A DNA stretch of 64,000 nucleotides from Psettodes erumei (lineage: Eukaryota > Chordata > Actinopteri > Pleuronectiformes > Psettodidae): contig JAFBJZ010000635.1 of the NCBI GenBank assembly GCA_016785225.1, positions 1,736,001 to 1,800,000 of the forward strand, given 5' to 3'. Shown one piece after another: positions 38,754-50,300 of this stretch; position 1 is the first letter of the stretch, and every line of letters begins with the position of its first letter. The notes beneath the pieces are model-generated. The model ran no database searches. It was not told where the DNA came from and saw only the letters and a list, made by a program, of their open reading frames with translations. The position numbers and the translations under genes were made by a program.

Positions 38754-40347
38754 ATGTCTGATTTCCACAACCGGAGCCAAACCAGCGCACGTCGCGGTGA
38801 CTACGTGTGGCAGTACGAATATTATGACGACGAGGAGCCCGTGTCTTTTGAGGGACTGAAGGCGCACAGATGTAAGACGAATACAACTGCATGCATCACT
38901 GAGGCATCCCTCCATCGCTTTAATTGCATTTTACTTTGTGCAGCGTGCGTGTTTGCGCGCTTTCAGTGCATGCCAGTGCACAGTATTTGTGCATGTCTGT
39001 CAAAATGCCACTTAAATGAAACAAAAAGAAAATAACAGGCAAGTAGTCCGCTTCAGTCTTCTTCTAGTCAAATTATAGAAATACTAAATGCTCACTTCAA
39101 CCGAGAAGAGGGAGGGTTCCTGAGGCTAGTTGAATCATTAAAAGCAATTCACCCTAATAAAAGTCTTTCTCCTCTGACATTTCAGACTCCATCGTCATAG
39201 GCTTCTGGGTAGGACTCGCTGTGTTTGTCATTTTCATGTTCTTTGTCCTCACGCTGCTGACAAAGACAGGAGCGCCACATCAGGAGTGAGTATATTAGCC
39301 ACAGCCACTTTGCACATCTGGCCCCAAGCTCAAGTGATTGAATTCTCAGTGAAGGGCTATAATAAGCTGGTGCTTTTAACAGATCACGTTGAAAGATTTT
39401 TTTTTTTTTCTAAATTGGGTGACCAGTGGTTGTTGTTGCATGCATGACATTACTTTGCTTTTGTGAAAGCTGATATTTGACATGGGGGTGACGTTCCGGT
39501 AGCCACAGATCAAGTCCAGATCAGCAGCACAAAGAGGGAGAGAAGAGAGAAGTCGCTTATAGGTTGAACTGAGAATGGCACTGAGGTTAAACAAAGGAAT
39601 CAGGAAGTTATTGGCTGGCAGAAAGTAATTTCCCCCAGCTCTTTTTTCCAGAAAAAGGCGCTGGCGTGATTTTTTAATATTAATTCCCAGACAGACACAA
39701 ATATATTGAAAAAGAGCTAAATAAAACAGGAAAACTGGTCATTTTAGGCATTTTTTAGCAACTACATTCAGGACAAAGTCAATAATAAAAGCCTCTCATA
39801 TTTTCAATGCCTTTTCCTGCAGCAGTCACACTATTTCCATCTTCACCTCTTCCCTAACAGAAACCAAGACTCTGCTGAGAAGCGTCACAGACCGGGGAGC
39901 TGTCTAGACGCCGAAGGCCCCCAGGATGAAAACGACAAAGCCTTCTCTCGTCCATTGCTAGTGGAGTCCCGCTCTTATTTTCATTTCTATATCAATGAGG
40001 AGAATCAGGGGCAGGGGAAGCAAAAAACAGAGGACAAGAGAATTGGAAAGCATACAGGGGATGCAGCCCAGCAGGGGATCTGCAACCAGCCCACACATAG
40101 AAGCTCCTCAGGGATGGAAGAATTGGAAGAGGACGCAGAGGAAGCTGGGGCAAACCAACCTCTCAAGGGACTAATAGAGGAGCGCAAGACAGACAGGGAA
40201 TATGCCTTCCTGTCCCATTTCAACATTCCTAACTTTGTGAACCTGGAGCACAGTTCAACACTAGGAGAGGATGATCTGGTGTATGAGCCGTCCGCCATAC
40301 TGGAGTGCCAGGCTCACTCTCAGGAGACCCACAGTGACATCCGCTGA
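38754..40347 (+). CDS. mrap2: Melanocortin-2 receptor accessory protein 2
   Basis: Three coding exons, 38754-38871, 39186-39285 and 39861-40347 (TGA 40345-40347), join in phases 1 and 0 to give 234 residues; vertebrate MRAP2 is about 205. Residues 11-40 carry the family N-terminus (YVWQYEYYDDEEPVSFEGLK). Residues 40-65 are the single membrane helix (SIVIGFWVGLAVFVIFMFFV), nearly identical to human. NRS at residue 6 is an N-glycosylation sequon. The C-terminal tail keeps FNIPNFVN and GEDDL but is longer and charge-rich in the middle. Family knowledge: MRAP proteins form antiparallel homodimers in the ER and plasma membrane and modulate melanocortin receptors, especially MC4R. The introns (38872-39185, 39286-39860) hold nothing notable. 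The a or b teleost copy is not decidable here. Confidence 0.96.
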
Positions 40348-40907
40348 GGGCTGTTTCAACAAAGAGATGACAGGCACGGACATCATGGTATCGTTACATA
40401 ATTTGCTTTCCTTTCACAGGGCCATTTGTGACCCAACAAAGGGAAACACATACACCTGCCACACCTCCACCAGCAAACAAGAGGGCACAAAGGATTCCCT
40501 ATTAAGTGCAAGCTCAGTTGTAAATTGATGTTTCACCCTGGAGGTAAAATTGCCTCGCAAACGCTACCTTTGAGTATTCAGCTCCTCTGATTAGGATGTA
40601 CTGTACAAGAGAACTTCCCACACAGGAGCAGATGAAAAGTCAGCTGAGAGTGACGTCTTGTAGAATTCATTCAGCCATTCAGTTATTCATGTCATTTTCT
40701 TGTGTAATTCTGGACATTGGACATTATCTCAAGACACAAATGCCAGTTGCTCTACGAGGATGATTAAAAGCCTTTTTAAAATTATTTTTGCCCTTAAAAT
40801 TCAAAGGCCCTCTGCCAGAAAAAGGTGACCTGCACTCTAACTGAAAAATTCTGTTAAATTTGGAAATGCTGTATATTGATGGCCCAAATAATTTGGTTGG
40901 TTTTGGA

Positions 40908-40913
40908 AATAAA
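40908..40913 (+). terminator. mrap2: Poly(A) signal AATAAA for mrap2
   Basis: First AATAAA after the mrap2 stop, giving a 3' UTR of about 580 nt. Confidence 0.65.
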
Positions 40914-43900
40914 CTCAACATTGGTTTGATGTAGCACTTGTTAATATTATATAATCAAATAAGTTTTGCTTTTTTCTGGCTGTGTCAGCAGTAATACAAA
41001 ATACAAATTAAAGCTGCAATGATCATTATCTTTAAAATACAGCACATCAAATGACTGTGTGGGATGGGAAAGCTGTCACTTTTAGTGACAAACTACCAGA
41101 GAATTCCGACCCGACTCAGCTGCACTGAGCATTTTGGCGTCTTTAAGTTTATTGTTTTTACTGTATGGCCCACAGCCCAACTGTTTTGGTCAGGCTCACT
41201 GCTCAAACCACAAACAGTGGACAGACAAAGTTATTGGCAAGCTGACAAACACACAGTGGAAGGTTTAGCATCCAAACAGCCAAATACTCACTCAGTTTTT
41301 GTTGGAAAACAAAACAGAGCGAAAAGGGACAGTGGATATTGGACTTACAAACCCTCCAAATGAGTGCCAATGTTATAACATTATGCTAATGTCATATTAA
41401 CTCCATAAATTGATAATATGCCCTCTCATTGTTTCCTCCTACCGTGGTGTGCTGAGAATGCCATAGAGTCTATCAACATTGACACTGCTGACTGCACCAA
41501 ATCAGTTTTTCAGATTTTGACAAACAACCCATTTATTTTTTTCCCAACGTGAGAGGAGAATAAATGTTCAAAACACTGTGTCCTCTTTCCTCCCCTGACA
41601 TTCAGAATCTCATGTTTGTTGAAAGGTAGGCAGTTGGGACCAGGTTAAACAAATGTGATTAGGTGGCTACCTGGACCCGTTTGCAATATTTTCTTTGTCG
41701 GTACCAGGTTGACCAGAAAGGAATGCTAATGTTCAATTATTGCAGCACATTATCAAATTCTTACATAACAACCAATTATTTCCTGACCATTGAAATATCA
41801 TGGCAGCTAAAAAAGCCATGCTAAATGTTCTTCTTTCCACTTACTAAGCCCAGAGTACCACTAACAACACAGATATTCCCGGAATTAATGCCCTTGTCAT
41901 CAGGTTTTAGAAAAGAGGATGCAAGTGTTGCTACACCATTAATCATAAATCTTATGAACTGTCACAGCACAGTTTCATAATGGGGTGTCTGGTTAACTGT
42001 GCGGTCCCAAAATCAAGACAGTTGACAGGGCATTTGGACAGAAATCAAATCACAGAGAAAAATGAATGCCTCCATCTGTCTCACTCGGTGTGAATGATTT
42101 AAACAGCACAGAAAGTACACACAGTATGAACTTGCCCTAACAGTATGGCTTTTGACAACACCGCGGCAATAACATAACTACACCAGTGGGAGGCAGCAAG
42201 GCACTGAATCGTGCCTAGCATACGATAAGATTCGCCGCCATGATTCGCCAGCAAATCACCTGGAAAACAAGAGTCCATGCGGCTTTGCTCGAAAACAAAG
42301 AAAAAAACATGCACACAATGAACACGAGTTAAAGCATTTCTGCTGAAATTTGAAGAAAAACAAATATGCTGCGATGGATGTGATGGAAATTTTAAGCTAT
42401 ACCAGTTAACTCTGTGTTGAACTCATTTTCCATTTTTCCGAAATGTCAGTAACCAAGCTCCATATTGTCTGATGTGGTCCTAAAACATAAATCACGCAGG
42501 AAGGACTTGCTTCACATGCCTCAGCAGTATAGTTCTGAGCAATATTTACCAACTCTGCAGTACTTACTCGAATGCCCTCTGGAGGGGGTAGTGCACATCA
42601 ACAACAAGTGGGTGGGACAGTGGAGTCACATCAATTACACGCAGCGAGTCTGCCATTTGCCCTGTTTCCTAAACAGGCCCAAGGCAGTCTCTCTTGGCAT
42701 TGTGGTTGACAGTTGGTGAGTTGTGGTGACGCATCAACAGATGAGCAGCAGCTGGGGGGACCGACTGAGTGAGAGAAAGAGTCGGGCAAGCAGGGAAGAA
42801 AGAAAACAATGGCATTTTGTTGAGGCAGAAAATCCTGAAGGAATTGGTGGGTGTTAAAGAAAAACACCAGTCAAATGCGTAATTACATATTTGGGTGGAA
42901 GCTAAAAAGACACATAACATATGCTGTATTCATGCACTGCCATGACATGAGCGTTATATATCTGCAAGGCAACCAGTTTCATGAAAAAAGCACTGAAGAA
43001 GAAAAGAAGCCTCCACAGTGTAATTCATCTCAGCGCCACTGAGTTAGCCTTCTTGTTAGCTCCTAAAATGTCACATTAATGACTCAGGCCACTTAAATGA
43101 ATCTCATTCAGAGTCAATAAATTAATTTCTGTTTTGGCTGACGGTCACCTAAACTACTACGGGGACAGCTGGTTATGTGCTGCCTGAGAAATGGAGCTTG
43201 TACTTTTTCTCCAGTCCATCAGCAGTGGCATGAAAGGTTGGAGTTTGCAGATGTACCACATAAATATGCTGATAAGGAACAGCAGATGACTTACTGCACC
43301 AAACCAACAAAGCTCAAGTCTCTTTATCTCTCTGCACTGCAGCGGCATGGCATGTAGGAGAGAAATTTGGGCCATTTATTTCAAATAAAAACATTACTTA
43401 TAATCCTGTGTGTTGACAAAGGAAAAAAAATCAGAGAGATGGGACTAATCTTACAAACTGAACTTGAGTGCATTTAAGAGACCTCCTGGTACAAGCTTAG
43501 GATAAGCCGGAAAAATGTATTCTTATTCTTACTTCGAGACATTGTTAGTCTGGCTCCAGCAGGCTGCCAGTTCAAATCTCTTGCCAAGGATGCAAAACTG
43601 GAGAGAGAGACAGAGAGACCAACTCTTTCTCTCTCTCAGCTGCTCACGGCAACAAAAAGAGAGGGGGCTCGCAGTCAGCAGCTTCCAGGTAAGCATGTCT
43701 GTAAGTGCACAAGGGCGTCACAGGGCAGTGCTGAAAATTATTCTTGGCACGTACTGTGAAGCTCATCCATGGACGTACCAATGCCTTAAAAAAAAAGAGG
43801 ACATAATTTCTTCTCACAATGACTATTTAAGTTGGCTAATTGGAAGTTGCTCAGTGAAGTGGAATGTACGACCTATCGTCTGCTCATTTGAATTGCGAGT

Positions 43901-44819
43901 GTATAACAATCTCTTGAGCTAATCTTTACAATAACGGAGGAATTAGTGGAGCCAGCAGAGGTGAAGAGACATTAAACTGTGCTTGCTTCCTCTCATTGTT
44001 TTTTTAACATCTTTTTCCCCCCCAGTGCTTTTTTTAATTAGTTCCAAACCAGTAAAACTAGACTGTCACTCTTATGAGTGATAAATGTGATAAGTGGCAT
44101 CATTTTCCTATGTTGTCTCCAAATGTTGGCACAGCTGAGCGCATACCAAAATATCAGCTGCCTATTATCTTTGAAATACATAAAAAATGAAAAACAAATT
44201 CTGTCTCTTTGAGTAAAACTGATCATGTATGAACAAATTACCATTAGGGATAAAACTGAAATGCATAATGTTTGGTTCACCATGTGTTTTACTATTAGTT
44301 CGATTAAAAAAAACCTGGGAAAGGTGTAAATTTTTTATAGGGGTTAGAATGAGACAGGTTTAAGTTTCTGTAGCACATCAATAACTCATGGGAAAGAGAA
44401 AGACCAGTGGGAGGGGAGGGAGGGTATTTGCATGTATTTGTGAATGTGAGGCATGTTAGTGGTGTGCACATTGTTTGTATGTGGGAATGAAAGTATTTGG
44501 AGGTGTGAAAACAGCTCTTGCCATTGGCTCTAAAGGTCGAGTCTGAGGTTAAATAAAGGTCCTGCAGGGTGGTGGTGATGGTGGGGAAGGGAGGGTCCTT
44601 GTAAGTTAAGAAAAAAAGTATAATAACAGCTATTAAATGCATTTGACCCTTTCCCTGACATTTTAATTCCCCAGATTGTATCCATCAAAGCCTAGGCAGT
44701 CCATTGACTAAAGTCACATTTGAGCTAAAAGTCACAGTCTGTACCTGTTCATGTCTTTGCTTGTGGCCCCGACACAGTTGCGCAATAAACCGCCATAGCT
44801 GGCTGCTGTGTCATGGTGC

Positions 44820-44850
<31 letters not shown>

Positions 44851-46859
44851 TTGTGTCAGCTACCTGGCCCGGGCAGATTCCACCTGAAGCTGCCTCAGAC
44901 CTCATTTACCATGGGAAAAAATAACACCTGAAAAGCAACATGCACGATGGCATCTGACGCGTACAACAAGAGTCGGCTTTGACATTTTTTTCCTACTTTT
45001 AGATCACACTAAATATTAATAAGACACTGAGGAGGGACAGATTACCTCAGAGAGAGGAGGCAGAGGCGCAGCTTCATTCCTTTTTAAGAGCTTCTGCATC
45101 TGAACTGCTTTACTACAGAGAAGGGAGGACAAAATCTGTAATCATGGTAAGATATCATTCTTTGTCTCTTGTGACTGTCTCTGGGCTGGGGGAATTTTCG
45201 GTCAATGGACCAGTTGAGGACTGCATTGTGTGGGTAACATTACAAAAGCTTCGGGGGCCACTGTTTGTTTTGGTCTTACACTGTCGTGTAGGAACCAGTT
45301 AGACCTTCATTGGGACTGCAAGGGCTGAGAAAAAAAGCTTTTAACCCCTTTAGCACCATAATAATACATATATTTATTATTTCAGGGGCAGTTTGAATGA
45401 TTAAAATTGCACGAAGTAGCGAGGAGTTACGGTAATTTGAAATACACATGCGCCGCGGTGTCACCGGTGATCCCCGTGGTTTTAAAAGGGTTAATGGAAG
45501 TTTACCTCATAACTGTTTCAATTCACATGTAAATATTTCAGGTTATACTACTTCCAAACAGCAAGAAAAAAACACAGGGGTTACGAAAATACTAATAGCC
45601 CATAATGATTTTAGCTCAATAGGGCCGTTACATGTTTAAAATAAAGTCCAACATAATTGCGTATATCATTTTTTTTCTAAACACTAATTACCAGGGCCAC
45701 TCCCCCACCTGCAGGCAGGGTGGATTATGAGTCAAAGTAAAAAGCAAAAAGATAATGGGCCTCAAAAGTATCATGCCAATGAACTTGATTTCTACCTCAT
45801 TTATCTGATTTTTATTTTCTTCAAGTCGAAATCATGACTATTTACCCAGACAGACGAAGTCGAAGAAGAGTTAAGTTCCTCGACTCAGCAGCATGGAAAG
45901 ACTGACTTGAGCGGCCCGCCAAATGAAACAAGGGCAAGCAGATCTGGAAAACCAAAGAAAAAAATAAATAAATTCAACGGGCTCTGAAGCCCACACAATG
46001 AATGCGTCATTTCCCCTGGAAAACTTTTGGACACGGCCTCCCTCCTGCTGCCTTCAGGTGCTCAAAAAATGTCGTACTTTTGGGCAGAGTACACATCATC
46101 GACCCGGAAAGGTGATTCAGCAAATACAGGGTAGCAGCTTTACTTTACTTTAACTGGTAACTAATTTCAAACTAAAACGTTCACACCCGGTTAATAAGCA
46201 GGTGTATATTTGATACGTAATACGTCTATCTTTAGACCAGGTTGCAGAACTGTTCCAAAGTATAGCAAGTGTCTCACAAATTAGAAAGGCGAGCCATAGT
46301 TTGATAGCCTGTTTATACCAAGCTGTGATGTGTCAACGCATACCCGTCATTGTTGTTCAATGGCGTTGAATTTATTCATCAAATAGAATGGGTGTGTCAA
46401 ACCTTTTGCCTGTCCCTTTTTCTGCGGCTATGGTACAATACAACTCTGTTTGTGCTACTTGGTTTCTATAACAGCACGAAAAATAGACTAGGTTTAATAA
46501 TAAGCAACCTAACATAGAGATAAATACAGTCAACGCATTGTATATTAGTAGATAAGTAATGACAATAAAACTATATGTAATTTGCATAGTCAAACATAGC
46601 TTGGCCGCACATTAGTTATTTGTCTTTCAGATAAGACACCTGAGCATTTACAGATAGATAAAATATATTCACTACAATATATTATTTTTCATGGCAGCCG
46701 GTCTTTAAACCCGTCGTTACCTACAGCCTAGAGGTTGCTCATCAACCAGACTAACATCACAAAACGAAACTGCGGTCAGGTGGCTGAATCACGTGTTGGC
46801 CAACCAGCAATGGTAACAGAGTTATACGAGGAGCACGCGAAGGCATCATTTTACCACTG
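40914..46859. other. Intergenic between mrap2 and crybg1
   Basis: Mostly AT-rich with no complete gene. (GT)14 lies at 44821-44848. Positions 41860-42260 are complex sequence that might be regulatory. Positions 45060-45146 hold a possible alternative crybg1 first exon (see findings). Short frames here have no family resemblance. Confidence 0.5.
44821..44848. repeat. (GT)14 microsatellite
   Basis: An uninterrupted GT dinucleotide tract. Confidence 0.96.
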
Positions 46860-47086
46860 GGCTGTGCGCGCTCCGCTGGAGGGGCAGAACGTGAACACAT
46901 ATCTGCGATACCTCAGTCGACCGCACTCGTGAAGTTTGTGGATGCTTCAGTGGATGCAAGGCGGACTAAACACAACGCGTTCATGTGTTGGACATGCATC
47001 TCAGTCCAGATTTTGATGTGTACACACCGACAGGCGTTTGTTTACTGGAAGGAGGCGTAAAGTTTTCTTCTACGTCTAATTAAAGG
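46860..47086 (+). promoter_or_regulatory. crybg1: crybg1 promoter and untranslated first exon (approximate start)
   Basis: A good donor, AAAGG/GTGAGT, ends at 47086 and pairs with the acceptor CTCTGTAG at 47284. That makes exon 2 start at 47285 and carry an in-frame TAA upstream of the ATG. The region before the donor is locally GC-richer (GCGCGCTCCGCTGG near 46870). The transcription start itself cannot be fixed. Confidence 0.45.
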
Positions 47087-47308
47087 GTGAGTTGAGTCAG
47101 GTTTTTTTTGCCCTTTCTTTTTTTAAAATTACAGCCAAAAAGTTTTGCTCTCAAGTACAGAGTTATGGATGGATCGATGACTTTGCTAAGGCAGAATGTC
47201 TTTCATGGTGAACATGGTGCTCTTTCACACTTTTACTGTTTATATCCTGGTGGAATGATTTTGTTTTTGTTTTATGCTCTGTAGGAGTTTTTGTTCTAAA
47301 CCAAAATC

Positions 47309-50300
47309 ATGTTCACAACCTACATAAAGAGTCTGAATGATATGGTATTTTCTACGGTAAGCTTACAGGTTATAAGCACTCCTGCATGTCTTTCTATGCT
47401 GAGAGATGCATGGCCGTACTAAAATAACAACGTCTATGAACAAACAACCCATACTTATATTTACTTTGGATTCCAAGCCTGCACTCCCTCCCTTTGTTCA
47501 TAGACAACTTATGATATTTGCACTACCACGTGTAACAACTGTCAGTTTGTCTCATCTTTGTGCACATTCACATTGATATATGCATGTTCATTCTTCCTGC
47601 AATTATAAGCAAACAATAATGAGTCATTCTCTGCTTTGCTTTAGTCTGAGAGCCCAGAGGAGCAGCCAAGTACTGGGGTCTTGGGCCGTATTGGGAGCTG
47701 GCTTTCTCCATGGAAGGGAAAGAATCCAAAAAGTCCCACCGAGAGTGCCTCCCCAACTAGTGATCAGGATTGTAAGTCAGAGAGTGATGAAGGGAGCGAG
47801 GAGTTTGTGAGACCACAGGTGGGAGAACAACAGTGGGAGGAGGAGGCAAAGGAACACAGGTCCAATCCCAGTCCACTGGGTCTCTCCGGAGATAGTTTCC
47901 ACTGTGAAGAAGAGGACGCCACGCAGTCTGCCCACAGACACGGCTCTACTGTGAGCAGCACTGAGACAGGACAAGGAGGTCCAAAAGAGGAGGAGTTTGT
48001 GGACTGCAGGAAGAAGAGAACAGGGCAGGGCAAGGAGAGGGAGGAGAGCAGCAAGGGTACTTCAGTGAGCGGGATTCCTGAGAAGAATGCCAGTCATCTG
48101 ACACATCTGTCTTCCTCTTCTAAACAGGGTGTGGTGTGGGACTCTGATCAAGCCCACGCCCAGCCTCAGGCCCACAGACAAACACAGGCCCAGGCAAGCA
48201 AGAGGCTCCATGTGTACCTGGAGGAGACCAGCGTGATTCACTGCGGGGAAGACTCTTGCATTGGAAAGGAAGTTGTCTGCACCAAAGTCACGAAGAGCCT
48301 ACAGGTCCTCCAAAAGGCAAAGTCATCACCAAGTTTTGATTTACCAAAGAGCTCAAGTTCAGCAAGTGCAGAGAACGAAAGGACAAATGTTGGGCCTGCT
48401 GCTGGGGCCCATAGTTTTTACAGTGCTCTAGTGGGAGTGTCGCTGAAATCACACAAGGACTCACAGATCGAGCCTGAACTCGATAAAGAACAAACAGAGG
48501 CAGACAGCATGGGGCGTAAAAATGCAGCTAGGAGGAAATACAAGAAAAACGCTCAGGGAGATGGAGGGAACAGCCCCCAGGAAAAAACGCCTCCCACTGC
48601 ACAACCTGTCCCAGAGGGATTCCCTTCATTAGATAACTCAGTGACCAGTCCTCAGGGCAAAAGTCCAAAGACTTACATGGGAGAGCCGTCTGTAAACTCC
48701 TCCCCCAATCTCATACCCATATCACAGGCGTCACCTGAGGGAGGGGAAAGTTTGACTTCCTGCCCTGATACGGTTAAGCAGTTGGGCAACTTCCAGGATT
48801 CAAACTCAGTCACTGGAGACACTGTGGCATGTGTGGTAGATGGGAGCGCAGACATGGAGGACGATGACAGCTTTTACAAAGTAGAAAGGAAGACAGAAAC
48901 GCCGGAATCCAAGCGCAGGAGTATGAAGCTTTCTCGGAGCGAGGTCAAGCTCTTTACAAAATATGTTCCTTTAAATCCTGTGCAAAGTCCGGCAGGTGAC
49001 AGCCAGGATTGTAAATCAACATTAAAGAATGCCAAAGATGAAGAGAAGGACAAGCCCAAAACAGAAACTGATGTGAGGTAAGTTCAATTTAGAAAGAGAA
49101 CTGTGCTTGGTTTATGAATAAATTAAACACTAAATACCCACTTGTATTGAACAACCTAGTTTAATTGTACAGCGAGAGCACCTCCAACATTCGCAGACAT
49201 TTTAACCTACCTGTCAAGCTTTTCGTCTAACGTGCCGTCGCTGTGAAATCAAGGAATGTGTGTGACCTGCCGTGGGTGGAATGCGACAGGTGTACGCACA
49301 ATGAAACAGTACCATGAGTCACAACACAAAGTAAAGCCCTATGCATCAAGAGTAGCACTGTAAAGTACAGACCAGATTAAAACATAAATCAGATTAAATT
49401 TAACAGAATAGCTCAAGATTTAATTAATATTTGTCTCTGGCAAACAACATGGTGCATATTAAGGCAGGCATATGATACAGGAGTCAAAAATCTACTTTAA
49501 ATGTTAAATTTTAATAAGACCTTTACCTCTTATCATATACAGACCACATAACCTGAAGAGAACTGATGGGGAGCCCAAACCAGTCAGTGGCCGGATTGCA
49601 GATAAAATCAGTCTCTTCGAGCACCAGCAAGTGACGGGGGGCAGCGAGCAGACATTCCAAACCCCGAGAAGTGCTGATGTCTCTCCAGTCAGGAAAGCCA
49701 CTGAGAGGATGAAGGCAGATTGTGAGATGCCAGACCAGAGGTCAAGATCAGCCGAACGTTATGGCAAGTCCAGGTCAGGCTCCACGTCACCTGTTGCACA
49801 GAGAGCGTTGACAATCAAGGAACGAGCGAGGAACTTTGCAGAGGCATCGAAATCAGAGTCTAAACTGGCACTGCCTCAAAAGCCAGCAACGACAGGAATG
49901 CCTCAAAAATCTAGGTCGTCAATGGCAGTTGCTGCATCCAAACTGGCCAGTCAGGGTAAACTGGATACTAAAGAGCATATACAGGCAGCAGCAATGTCAG
50001 AGATAACATTAAAACCAGATGGAAAAGATACCACTGCTGTAGGGGTAAACATTTCCATTCCAGCAGATACCAGGAAGACAGACACAGTGACCTCGAAAGC
50101 AGCAGATCAGGGTACCAAACTTAACAGTTTCACATCAGATGACCCAGCTAAAGAAGCAGGTGTCTCTTCAGAAATGAGCAGTGACAGTCCACAGTCCAAA
50201 GGTCCTAGCAGAACAGCCTCTCGGTCTAAAAGAAGGAAAGGTAGAGACCCAACCAGTTCCGTCAGCCCAAACAGTGAAAACAAACCTGCAGGCAAGCCAT

